The notes under the pieces were generated by a model. The model was not told where the DNA came from, ran no database searches, and saw nothing but the letters and a program-made list of their open reading frames with translations. The position numbers were made by a program, and so were the translations under genes. Below are positions 55,928 through 63,040 of a DNA stretch of 64,000 bases, one piece after another; positions within the stretch are counted from its first letter, which is position 1; each line of letters begins with the position of its first letter. The DNA is from Burkholderiales bacterium (GTDB lineage Bacteria; Pseudomonadota; Gammaproteobacteria; Burkholderiales; Burkholderiaceae_C): contig JAGWTU010000008.1 of NCBI GenBank assembly GCA_028868825.1, positions 82,644 to 146,643 of the forward strand. The letters are read 5' to 3'.

Positions 55928-56331
55928 AGTCGCCGCGCTGCGACGTCTCCCGCGCCGAGGTCGAATTCACCGCCGTGCGCGCCCAGGGGCCAGGCGGGCA
56001 GAACGTCAACAAGGTGTCGAACGCGGCGCAGCTGCGCTTCGACATCGGCGCCTCGTCGCTGCCCGAGGACGTGAAGGCGCGCCTGCGCGCGCTGCCCGAC
56101 CAGCGCATCAACGCCGACGGCGTCGTCGTCATCAAGGCCGGCAGCCATCGCAGCCTGCCGCGCAACCAGGCCGACGCGCTGGCGCGGCTGCAGGCGATGG
56201 TCGACGAGGTCGCCGAACCCGAGGCGACACGCCGGGCGACGAAGCCGACCCGCGGATCGAAGCTGCGGCGGCTCGAAGGCAAGGCGCGCCGCGGGGCAGT
56301 CAAGGCCGGGCGCCAGCGCGTGGGCGACTGA
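55924..56331 (+). CDS. arfB: Peptide-chain release factor-like rescue protein
   Basis: 135 residues. The GGQ motif is intact in [20 protein letters not shown] (about 18-37), followed by a basic C-terminal tail ([20 protein letters not shown]) that fits into the mRNA channel. It hydrolyses peptidyl-tRNA on stalled ribosomes. The overlap with alr implies co-translation. The tail differs in length from the E. coli protein, but the layout is complete. Confidence 0.92.
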   Translation: MKSPRCDVSRAEVEFTAVRAQGPGGQNVNKVSNAAQLRFDIGASSLPEDVKARLRALPDQRINADGVVVIKAGSHRSLPRNQADALARLQAMVDEVAEPEATRRATKPTRGSKLRRLEGKARRGAVKAGRQRVGD

Positions 56332-56343
56332 GCCGCCCACGCG
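56317..56343. terminator. Hairpin overlapping the arfB stop
   Basis: cgcgtgggcg (56317-56326) pairs perfectly with cgcccacgcg (56334-56343); the loop contains the arfB TGA. It separates arfB from the convergent PEP-CTERM gene. No T-run follows on either strand. Confidence 0.5.
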
Positions 56344-56352
56344 GCCCGTGCT

Positions 56353-57039
56353 TCAGGCCTTGCGGCGCGCGGCCAGGGCGATACCGGCCAGCGCCACGCC
56401 GACGAGGGCCAGCGAGCCGGGCTCGGGAACGTTGACAGGAGGCTGCGCGGCCGGGGTGTAGGTGTAGGTGATCGTCGCGCCGCAGCCGGCGGTCGACGTC
56501 TGCAGGCTGCTGAGGTTGCCGCCGCCGCCGACCAGGGTCAGGCCGCTCAGCGACGCGCAGCTGATGCCGAAGTTGCCGCCGCCGGCGGCCATGAAGTCGG
56601 CCAGCACGAGGCCGCTGTTGATGTCGTCGATGCCGGTGCTCGTCAGCGGGCCGAAGGTGGCGCTGGCCGTCGCGCTGCCGCTGGCACCGTAGTTCTGGAA
56701 ACCGGTGGTCGCCAGCAGCATGAGCTCGGGGGCGTTGTTGCCGAGGAGCGTGTTCAGGTTGGCGATCGTGCTGGCGAAGCTCAGGTCCACCTCGACCGTG
56801 GCGTTGGCCCGCACTGCGGTGGCCGCCGTGTTCGTCAGCGTGAGCGTGGTGGTCATCCCGCCGTTGAGCAGCAGGTCGATGGCGGTCAGCGTGCCGAGGC
56901 TCGAATCGAAGAGGCCGAGCGAGCCGTTCTGGTTGATCTCCGTCGTCGCCTGGAGGTTGTCGAACGAGAAGGTCACGGTGGCGGCGTGGGCGCCGAATGC
57001 CACCAGCGTCGCGGCCAGGGCGGTTGCAATTTTCAACAT
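56353..57039 (-). CDS. PEP-CTERM sorted surface protein, choice-of-anchor E-like
   Basis: 228 residues from the ATG at 57039. A signal peptide (about 1-20, ending AHA), a beta-rich extracellular domain (SLGLFDSSLGTLTAIDLLLN, NFGISCASLSGL), and a C-terminal sorting signal VPEPGSLALVGVALAG ending in AARRKA. PEP-CTERM proteins are cut and anchored by exosortase and are linked to exopolysaccharide or floc matrix. It is paralogous to the gene at 57476-58174 and has its own sigma-54 promoter. Confidence 0.9.
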   Translation of the reverse strand: MLKIATALAATLVAFGAHAATVTFSFDNLQATTEINQNGSLGLFDSSLGTLTAIDLLLNGGMTTTLTLTNTAATAVRANATVEVDLSFASTIANLNTLLGNNAPELMLLATTGFQNYGASGSATASATFGPLTSTGIDDINSGLVLADFMAAGGGNFGISCASLSGLTLVGGGGNLSSLQTSTAGCGATITYTYTPAAQPPVNVPEPGSLALVGVALAGIALAARRKA

Positions 57040-57098
57040 GGGGGGACTCCTGAGGTGAGGACGTTTGGTTTGCTTGAAATGCAAACTCGCTAACGCCA

Positions 57099-57114
57099 CG
57101 CAAGCGGTGTGCCG
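57099..57114 (-). promoter_or_regulatory. Sigma-54 promoter of the left PEP-CTERM gene
   Basis: On the minus strand CGGCACACCGCTTGCG: GG and GC are separated by exactly 10 bases, with GGCAC and TTGC as in the RpoN consensus. The -12 GC lies 61 bases upstream of the ATG at 57039, the same as for the paralogue (62). Confidence 0.6.
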
Positions 57115-57399
57115 TGTCGAAAATAAATACCTATCCTTTTGATTTATATGATTTTTTGGAAAACGCTACTAAAGCGCACCTGTCCTTATGTAAAGATTTC
57201 CGTTCGAAAAATCAAATCTTTGGTCTTGTTTTGACTGAAAATGATTCCAAAAGTCAATACTTAAATATTGTCAAAATGCATTCTTGTTCGTTGGACGATC
57301 GTTTGCATTCGTGCAATTCATATTTGAATCGACAAGCCTGCCGCATCGTCGGCGGTTCGCGCACAGGACCTGCGAAGGCTGGTCTGCGGAAAAGACGAA

Positions 57400-57435
57400 A
57401 CCGGCCCGCAGGTCGAACGTGACCTGCGGGCCGGT
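57400..57435 (-). terminator. Intrinsic terminator of the right PEP-CTERM gene
   Basis: A perfect 15-bp stem: accggcccgcaggtc (57400-57414) with gacctgcgggccggt (57421-57435), 6-base loop. On the minus strand it is followed by TTTCGTCTTTTC. It lies 41 bases after the stop of the gene ending at 57476. Confidence 0.9.
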
Positions 57436-57475
57436 GCTGGCGGCCTCTGGAAGGCGGGGAGCCTCGGGGGTCGTT

Positions 57476-58174
57476 TCAGGCCTGGCGCCGGCCCGCCACC
57501 AGGGCGATGCCGGTGAGCGCGGCGCCGACCAGGGCCAGCGACCCGGGCTCGGGTGCAGCGGCGTCGAATCCGTTCACCGTGGCCGTGTAGGTGTAGGTGA
57601 TCGTCGCACCGCAGGTGGCCGTGGTCTTCGCCGTGCCCTTGCCGCCGCGTGCGCCGCCGGCCACGGAGACGCTGCCCAGCGCGTTGCAGCTGATGCCGAA
57701 CTGGCCACCGCCGGCGGCGCTGAAATCGGCCAGCAGCGCCGACAGCGAGGTGTTCAGGTCGTCGGCGAAAGTATCGATCAACGGACCGAACGTGGCCGAA
57801 GCGCCTGCCGCGTAGAGCTGCGGCGCGGTCATCGCGGTCAGGTTGAACATCGCATGGTTGGCCGGGTCGCCGGCACCCAGCAGGGCGTTCAGGTCCGCGA
57901 TCGTGCTGCCGAAACCGAGCGCCACCTTGGCGATGGCCTTGAACATGTCGGCCTTCGGCGTGTCGTTGGTCACCGTGAGGGTCGTGGCCATCGAGCCGTC
58001 GAGCCGCAGGTCGATGCCGGTCAAGCTGCCGAGATTCGAATCGAACAGACCCAGGGTTCCGGACTGGCCGGGTCCGCTGGCCGCCAGCGCGTTGGCGAAA
58101 TCGTAGGACACCGTATTCGCCTGGGCGGTCATGGCGGCCAGCGCGAGAGCGACGGCAGCGGATGTCTTCAGCAT
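57476..58174 (-). CDS. PEP-CTERM sorted surface protein, paralogue
   Basis: 232 residues from the ATG at 58174. Signal peptide (about 1-19, ending AQA), a domain parallel to the left paralogue (TLGLFDSNLGSLTGIDLRLD; QFGISCNALGSV; GATITYTYT), and the sorting signal APEPGSLALVGAALTG ending in AGRRQA. The two proteins clearly arose by duplication. It lies 228 bases before radA, on the opposite strand. Confidence 0.9.
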   Translation of the reverse strand: MLKTSAAVALALAAMTAQANTVSYDFANALAASGPGQSGTLGLFDSNLGSLTGIDLRLDGSMATTLTVTNDTPKADMFKAIAKVALGFGSTIADLNALLGAGDPANHAMFNLTAMTAPQLYAAGASATFGPLIDTFADDLNTSLSALLADFSAAGGGQFGISCNALGSVSVAGGARGGKGTAKTTATCGATITYTYTATVNGFDAAAPEPGSLALVGAALTGIALVAGRRQA

Positions 58175-58234
58175 GATGGGGCGGTCTCCAGGGGGATGGC
58201 GCATGCGCCGGGCTCAACGAATCCGTGAATAGTT

Positions 58235-58250
58235 CGCAAATCGCATGCCA
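58235..58250 (-). promoter_or_regulatory. Sigma-54 promoter of the right PEP-CTERM gene
   Basis: On the minus strand TGGCATGCGATTTGCG, with GG and GC 10 bases apart; it fits TGGCAYG-N4-TTGC except for the last base of the -12 element. It is 62 bases upstream of the ATG at 58174. The predicted leader is about 50 bases. Confidence 0.7.
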
Positions 58251-58301
58251 CCCTGAACATGGACGCCATGTCGTTGATTCGATGAATGTTTTTGGCATGC
58301 A

Positions 58302-58313
58302 ATACCTAGGTAT
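58302..58313. promoter_or_regulatory. Candidate activator site upstream of the PEP-CTERM promoter
   Basis: ATACCTAGGTAT, a perfect 12-bp palindrome about 50 bp upstream of the sigma-54 -24 element. Its half AATACCTA recurs at 57127-57133 upstream of the paralogue's promoter. A binding protein is not known. Confidence 0.4.
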
Positions 58314-58402
58314 ACCCCTGGTCGTGTAAAGGAAACCCGAGAGATTTTTTAGACTTGGGAACAGGTCGGCGCAGCGGCGAACCGCCGGTCTACGATCGCG
58401 CG

Positions 58403-59764
58403 ATGGCCAAGACCACCTACACCTGCCGCGAATGCGGCGGCACGAATGCCAAGTGGCTGGGCCAATGCCCGCATTGCAAGGCCTGGAACACGCTCGACGA
58501 GACGATCGCCGAGGTCGCCAGCAACACGCGCAACGGCCGCTTCCAGGCGCTGGCGCGCAGCCAGCCGGTGGCCACGCTGTCGGAAATCGAGGCCGCCGAC
58601 ATCGCGCGCACGCCGACCGGGCAGGAGGAACTCGACCGCGTGCTCGGCGGCGGCATCGTCGAGGGCGCCGTCGTGCTCATCGGCGGCGACCCCGGCATCG
58701 GCAAGAGCACGCTGCTGCTGCAGGCCGTCGACGCGCTGTCGGCGCAGATGAAGGTGCTCTACGTCACCGGCGAGGAGAGCGGCGCGCAGATCGCGCTGCG
58801 CGCGCACCGGCTCGGCCTGGCCGGCACGCGGGTGCGCGTGCTGGCCGAGATCCAGCTCGAGAAGATCGCCGCCGCGATCGAGGCCGAGGCACCCGACTTC
58901 TGCGTCATCGATTCGATCCAGACCGTCTATTCCGAGCAGCTGACCTCGGCGCCGGGCTCGGTGGCCCAGGTGCGCGAATGCGCGGCCCAGCTGACGCGGC
59001 TGGCGAAGACGCGCGGCTGTGCCGTCGTCCTCGTCGGCCATGTGACGAAGGAAGGCGCGCTGGCCGGGCCGCGCGTGCTCGAACACATCGTCGACACGGT
59101 GCTCTATTTCGAGGGCGACACGCACAGCAGCTTCCGCCTCGTGCGCGCGATCAAGAACCGCTTCGGCGCCGTCAACGAGATCGGCGTCTTCGCGATGACC
59201 GAGCGCGGCCTCAAGGGCGTCAGCAATCCGAGCGCGATCTTCCTCTCGACGCATGGCGAACCGGTGCCCGGCAGCTGCGTGCTCGTCACGCTGGAAGGCA
59301 CGCGGCCGCTGCTGGTCGAGATCCAGGCCCTCGTCGACAGCGGCGGGGCGAGCCCGCGCCGGCTCTCGGTCGGTCTCGACCGCGACCGCCTGGCGATGCT
59401 GCTGGCCGTGCTGCACCGCCACGCCGGCGTCTCGTGCATGGACCAGGACGTGTTCGTCAACGCCGTCGGTGGCGTGCGCATCGCCGAGCCTGCCGCCGAC
59501 CTCGCGGTGCTGCTGGCGATCCACGGCAGCCTGCGCGGCCGCGCGCTGCCGCGCGGCTTCATCGCCTACGGCGAGGTCGGGCTCGCGGGCGAGGTGCGTC
59601 CGGCGCCGCGCGGCCAGGAGCGGCTGCGCGAGGCCGCCAAGCTCGGCTTCAGCGTCGCCGTCGTGCCGCGCGCGAACGCGCCGAAGAAGCCGATCGAGGG
59701 GCTGACGGTGCATGCCGTCGACCGCATCGAGGAAGCGATCGAGGCCGTGCGCGGCTTGACCTGA
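58403..59764 (+). CDS. radA: DNA repair protein RadA
   Basis: 453 residues from the ATG at 58403. The N-terminal zinc finger CRECGG...CPHCKAW, Walker A GGDPGIGKSTLLLQ (about 96-109), the RadA-specific KNRFG motif (IKNRFGAVNEIGVF) and the C-terminal Lon-like domain are complete. It processes recombination intermediates in branch migration. TACGAT lies 6 bases before the ATG, so the message may be nearly leaderless. Confidence 0.96.
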   Translation: MAKTTYTCRECGGTNAKWLGQCPHCKAWNTLDETIAEVASNTRNGRFQALARSQPVATLSEIEAADIARTPTGQEELDRVLGGGIVEGAVVLIGGDPGIGKSTLLLQAVDALSAQMKVLYVTGEESGAQIALRAHRLGLAGTRVRVLAEIQLEKIAAAIEAEAPDFCVIDSIQTVYSEQLTSAPGSVAQVRECAAQLTRLAKTRGCAVVLVGHVTKEGALAGPRVLEHIVDTVLYFEGDTHSSFRLVRAIKNRFGAVNEIGVFAMTERGLKGVSNPSAIFLSTHGEPVPGSCVLVTLEGTRPLLVEIQALVDSGGASPRRLSVGLDRDRLAMLLAVLHRHAGVSCMDQDVFVNAVGGVRIAEPAADLAVLLAIHGSLRGRALPRGFIAYGEVGLAGEVRPAPRGQERLREAAKLGFSVAVVPRANAPKKPIEGLTVHAVDRIEEAIEAVRGLT

Positions 59765-59879
59765 ACCGCACGGGACGGCGCCACGTAAAGAACTGTGGCG
59801 ACGGGAATGGAATGCCGCCGCCGCCGGTATCTCAGGCAGGGAGGGCAGCCGCCGTCCCGCAGCCCTCGGAGGTACCGTC

Positions 59880-60752
59880 ATGCAGCGTCGAGATTTCCTG
59901 GCCCTCACCGGTTGCGGTGCGGGCGCCGTGTTCGCCTCGGGCATCGCCGGTTGCGCGAGCCGCGCCGGCAGCGATCGCGACTTCTATTTCGTCCAGCTCT
60001 CGGACGCCCACTGGGGCTTCAAGGGGCCGCCGAACCCCGATGCGCGCGGCACCCTGCCCAAGGCCATCGCGGCGGTCAACGCGCTGCCGCAGCCGCCCGA
60101 CTTCATCGTCTTCACCGGCGACCTCACGCACACCACCGACGACGCCGACGAGCGGCGCCGCCGCATGGCCGAATTCAAGACCATCGCCGCGGCCCTGAAC
60201 GTGAAGACGGTGCACTACATGCCGGGCGAGCACGATGCCGGGCTCGACCATGGCGCCGCCTTCCAGGAGCTGTTCGGCGCCACGCACTACAGCTTCGACC
60301 ACAAGGGCGTGCACTTCATCACCATCGACAACGTCTCGGAACTGGGCTCGAAGATCGGCGACGAACAGCTCGCGTGGCTGCGCGCCGACCTCGCCGGCCG
60401 CGACCGCGCGGCGCCCATCGTCGTCTTCACGCACCGGCCGCTGTTCGACCTCGCGCCGCGCTGGGACTGGGCGACGCGCGACGGTGCGCAGGCGCTCGCG
60501 ATGCTGCAGGATTTCGCCCATGTCACCGTGTTCTACGGCCATATCCACCAGGAGCATCACCACATGACCGGCGCCATCGCGCACCATGCGGCGAAGTCGC
60601 TGATCTTCCCGCTGCCGGCGCCAGGGTCGCAGCCCGACCGCACGCCGCTGCCCTGGGACCCGGCGGCGCCTTATCGGGGCCTGGGCTGGCGCGAGGTCGA
60701 GACCGGCGACGACGGCGCGCGGCTGACCGAGTTCGGTGTGGTGCCGACGTGA
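59880..60752 (+). CDS. Exported metallophosphoesterase
   Basis: 290 residues. A Tat-like signal (QRRDFLALTG) with a possible lipobox IAGC (about 23-26) precedes a calcineurin-type domain: QLSDAHWG, FTGDLTH, GEHDAG, FTHRPLF and GHIHQEHHH, together giving the full two-metal site. GGAGG precedes the ATG. It overlaps the cupredoxin gene (GTGA). The substrate is unknown; export implies a periplasmic phosphate ester. Confidence 0.88.
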   Translation: MQRRDFLALTGCGAGAVFASGIAGCASRAGSDRDFYFVQLSDAHWGFKGPPNPDARGTLPKAIAAVNALPQPPDFIVFTGDLTHTTDDADERRRRMAEFKTIAAALNVKTVHYMPGEHDAGLDHGAAFQELFGATHYSFDHKGVHFITIDNVSELGSKIGDEQLAWLRADLAGRDRAAPIVVFTHRPLFDLAPRWDWATRDGAQALAMLQDFAHVTVFYGHIHQEHHHMTGAIAHHAAKSLIFPLPAPGSQPDRTPLPWDPAAPYRGLGWREVETGDDGARLTEFGVVPT

Positions 60753-61123
60753 AGCGCCGCGGCTGGCTGGTCTGGGCCGGCAGCCTGGGCTGCGGCGCCG
60801 GCCTGGGCGCCGCCGTCGCGCAGCCGGCGCCGCGCGAGATCGAACTCACGGCGCGGCGCTTCCAATACGAGCCCAGCGAGATCGCGCTCGTCGCGGGCGA
60901 GAAGGTCGTCGTGCGCATCCACTCGATCGATTTCGTCCACGGCATGAACCTGCCCGACCTCGGGCGCCGCCTCGACCTGATCCCGGGCCGCGTGACGACG
61001 CTCGAACTGCAGCCGATGACCCCGGGCGTGATCGACTTCGTCTGCGACAACTTCTGCGGTGAAGGGCACGAGCGCATGCACGGCCGCTTCGTCGTGACCG
61101 AGCGCGCAGGCGCCCACCCGTGA
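60749..61123 (+). CDS. CuA-type cupredoxin protein, periplasmic
   Basis: 124 residues from the GTG at 60749 overlapping the previous stop. After a signal or anchor helix (about 5-25), a cupredoxin fold carries His64 (FVHGMNLPD) and CDNFCGEGHERM (Cys99, Cys103, His107, Met110), the CuA ligand set of cytochrome oxidase subunit II. No transmembrane hairpin of subunit II is present, so it is a stand-alone domain. It overlaps the sigma factor gene by GTGA. Confidence 0.85.
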   Translation: MKRRGWLVWAGSLGCGAGLGAAVAQPAPREIELTARRFQYEPSEIALVAGEKVVVRIHSIDFVHGMNLPDLGRRLDLIPGRVTTLELQPMTPGVIDFVCDNFCGEGHERMHGRFVVTERAGAHP

Positions 61124-61647
61124 GCCGGCGGCCGGACTTCGAGGCGCTGGTGCTGCCGCATCTCGACGCGGCCTACAACCTCGCGCGCTGGCTGCTGCGC
61201 GACGAAGCGGCGGCGCAGGACGCCGTGCAGGAGGCTTCGATGCGCGCGCTGCGCTATTTCGAGCGCCTGCGCGGCGACGACGCCCGGCCCTGGCTGCTGG
61301 GCATCGTGCGCAACACCTGCTACACCCAGCTCGAACGCCGGCGCCATGCCGCCGACGAGATCGATTTCGACAGCGCCGAGTTCGAGGCCCATGCCGCCGC
61401 GCGCGACGCCGGCGCCGGCCCCGAGGCGCTGCTGTCGCGCGAGCGCACGCGGCGGCAGGTCGACGCCGCGATCCGCGCGCTGGCGCCGGCATTGCGCGAG
61501 GTCGTCGTGCTGCGCGAATTCGAGGACCTGGACGTCGCGACGATCGCCCGCATCGTCGACGCGCCGGTGGGCACCGTGATGTCGCGGCTGGCGCGGGCCC
61601 GCGAGCGGCTGCGCGCGGCGCTCGCCGCGACCCTGATCGGGGAATGA
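61120..61647 (+). CDS. ECF-type RNA polymerase sigma factor
   Basis: 175 residues. Region 2 (LPHLDAAYNLARWLLRDEAA, AQDAVQEASMRALRYFERL) and region 4 (LREVVVLREFEDLDVATIAR, GTVMSRLARARERL) are intact with no region 3. It starts at a GTG overlapping the cupredoxin stop and overlaps the anti-sigma gene by ATGA. It likely controls this operon in response to an envelope signal. Confidence 0.92.
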   Translation: MSRRPDFEALVLPHLDAAYNLARWLLRDEAAAQDAVQEASMRALRYFERLRGDDARPWLLGIVRNTCYTQLERRRHAADEIDFDSAEFEAHAAARDAGAGPEALLSRERTRRQVDAAIRALAPALREVVVLREFEDLDVATIARIVDAPVGTVMSRLARARERLRAALAATLIGE

Positions 61648-62318
61648 CGACGATGGACGATCCCGAACTCTCGGCACTCATTCGCGACCGCGCGACGCGC
61701 CATGCGGCGCCCGCGTCGCTGCGCGCCGCCGTGCGCACCCAGGCCGCGATCGCCGCCGCCGGCCGCCCCGCGCGGGCGCCGCGCCGGCGCTGGCTCGCCT
61801 GGGGCTGGCCCGAGCTGGGGCTGGGATTCGCGCTCGGCCTGGCCTGCGCGATCGGCGGGCCGCAGGCCTGGCGCGCGCTGCAGGGCCCCGACGACGCCGA
61901 CCTCGTCGCCGCCCATGTGCAGGCGTTGCGCACGGGGCCGTTGATCGAGGTCGCTTCGAGCGACCGCCATACCGTCAAGCCCTGGTTCCAGGGTCGCATC
62001 GATTACGCGCCGCCGGTGCTCGATTTCACGGGCGCCGGTTTCCCGCTGCTGGGCGGCCGCGTCGACCACGACGATGGCCATGCGGTGGCGGTGCTGGTCT
62101 ACCGCCGCGACCGCCATCTCATCGATCTGACGATAGCGCCGGAGAGCAGCCGCAGCGCCAACATGGGCCGCCGCACGCCGCGCGCCGCGGTCGTGCGCGG
62201 CTTCCATCTGCTGCGCTGGTCCGACGGCGCGATGCGCTATAGCGCGGTGTCCGACGTCGAGCCGGCCGAACTCGCGCGCTTCGCCGAACTCTGGCAGGCG
62301 CCGCCGGCCACGCGCTGA
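61644..62318 (+). CDS. Anti-sigma factor, single-pass membrane
   Basis: 224 residues. A short N-terminal cytoplasmic part (DDPELSALIRDRATRHAAP), one transmembrane helix (about 55-73) and a periplasmic domain (TVKPWFQGRIDYAPPVLDF, FHLLRWSDGAMRYSAVSDVE). No zinc-binding HxxxCxxC motif is seen in the N-terminal part. Position directly after and overlapping the ECF gene identifies it. It would hold the sigma factor at the membrane until signal. Confidence 0.85.
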   Translation: MTTMDDPELSALIRDRATRHAAPASLRAAVRTQAAIAAAGRPARAPRRRWLAWGWPELGLGFALGLACAIGGPQAWRALQGPDDADLVAAHVQALRTGPLIEVASSDRHTVKPWFQGRIDYAPPVLDFTGAGFPLLGGRVDHDDGHAVAVLVYRRDRHLIDLTIAPESSRSANMGRRTPRAAVVRGFHLLRWSDGAMRYSAVSDVEPAELARFAELWQAPPATR

Positions 62319-62334
62319 GCGCCGCGTCGCGGGT

Positions 62335-62442
62335 TCAATCGGGAAGGACGAGGAACGCCAAAGCGAGCAGCGCCAGCACCAAGGTGGACGCGAGAACCAG
62401 TTCGGCGCGCCAATCGCGTGCGATATCCGAGAACAGCCGCAT
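62335..62442 (-). CDS. 35-residue single-pass membrane peptide
   Basis: MRLFSDIARDWRAELVLA then a hydrophobic helix (STLVLALLALAFLVLP) and a final Asp. The start at 62442 is preceded by AAGGAGGAACC, one of the strongest ribosome binding sites in the window. It is convergent with the anti-sigma gene, only 16 bases away. No family was recognised. The form (short charged amphipathic part, one helix) suits a regulator or a small subunit of a membrane complex. Confidence 0.6.
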   Translation of the reverse strand: MRLFSDIARDWRAELVLASTLVLALLALAFLVLPD

Positions 62443-62552
62443 GGTTCCTCCTTCCCGGGTGCAAGCCGGGCAAGCGACAGGCGGTCGCAAGCAGGACCCG
62501 TGCCGGCAGTGAGGGGCCGCCAGGGCAGACCTGGAGCGACCCCGCCATCACC

Positions 62553-62915
62553 TCACTTCGCGCAGGCCTTGCCGTGCATCGCATGCGCGCCCTTGGCCTT
62601 CGCGTCGGCCTCGGACAGGTACTCGCCATGCTTGGTCTTGCCGTAGAACTTGTCGCCCTGGCAGTGGTAGACCTTGCCGTTCAGCCACACCTTGCCGTCG
62701 CCGCCACCGGCCGCGGGAGCGACTTCGGCCTTGGCGGCAGCGGTCGCGGTGGTGGCCGCGGTCGTGACCTTGGCCTTCGCCGCCGACGCCGTCTGGGCGA
62801 CCTTGGCGGTCGCCGCCGAGGCGGTCTGGGCGACTGCCGCCACGGCGCCTTCGGCGTGGGCGGTCGAAGCAGCGAGGAGGCCGGCGGCCAGCATCAGGAA
62901 CAGAGTCTTCTTCAC
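62553..62915 (-). CDS. Secreted Ala-rich small protein
   Basis: 120 residues from a GTG at 62915. Signal peptide (about 1-21, ending AHA); an Ala/Thr/Lys-rich helical region with a repeat ([22 protein letters not shown]), and a conserved-looking C-terminal unit [20 protein letters not shown] then [17 protein letters not shown] with two Cys. Similar tails occur in uncharacterised Burkholderiales proteins. It is probably periplasmic; the function is unknown. Confidence 0.72.
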   Translation of the reverse strand: MKKTLFLMLAAGLLAASTAHAEGAVAAVAQTASAATAKVAQTASAAKAKVTTAATTATAAAKAEVAPAAGGGDGKVWLNGKVYHCQGDKFYGKTKHGEYLSEADAKAKGAHAMHGKACAK

Positions 62916-63040
62916 GGGGGATCCTTGGTCAGGGCACGGAGATACGTGCGTGGAGGGTTGAACGCGCCATCGCGCCGGCAGTTGACATCCGCTCGGCCGG
63001 GTTCCCGGCGCGGGGGCGATGGCCGAGAATCGGCGCGCCT

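Larger units (their letters stand above)
57040..57475. promoter_or_regulatory. AT-rich region between the PEP-CTERM paralogues
   Basis: 436 bases without a credible gene. Bases 57121-57300 are 31% GC by direct count (56 of 180), against roughly 70% around them. It contains the sigma-54 promoter of the left gene, several small inverted repeats (aagattt/aaatctt near 57193), and the terminator of the right gene at 57400-57435. It is plausibly an activator- and nucleoid-protein-binding region. Confidence 0.6.

Noticed and set aside
57114..57422. A 102-codon open frame starting at GTG in the AT-rich tract
   Set aside because: It overlaps the sigma-54 promoter at its start and the intrinsic terminator at its end, has no ribosome binding site, and resembles no family. 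Long frames arise easily in low-GC DNA only if stops are absent by chance.
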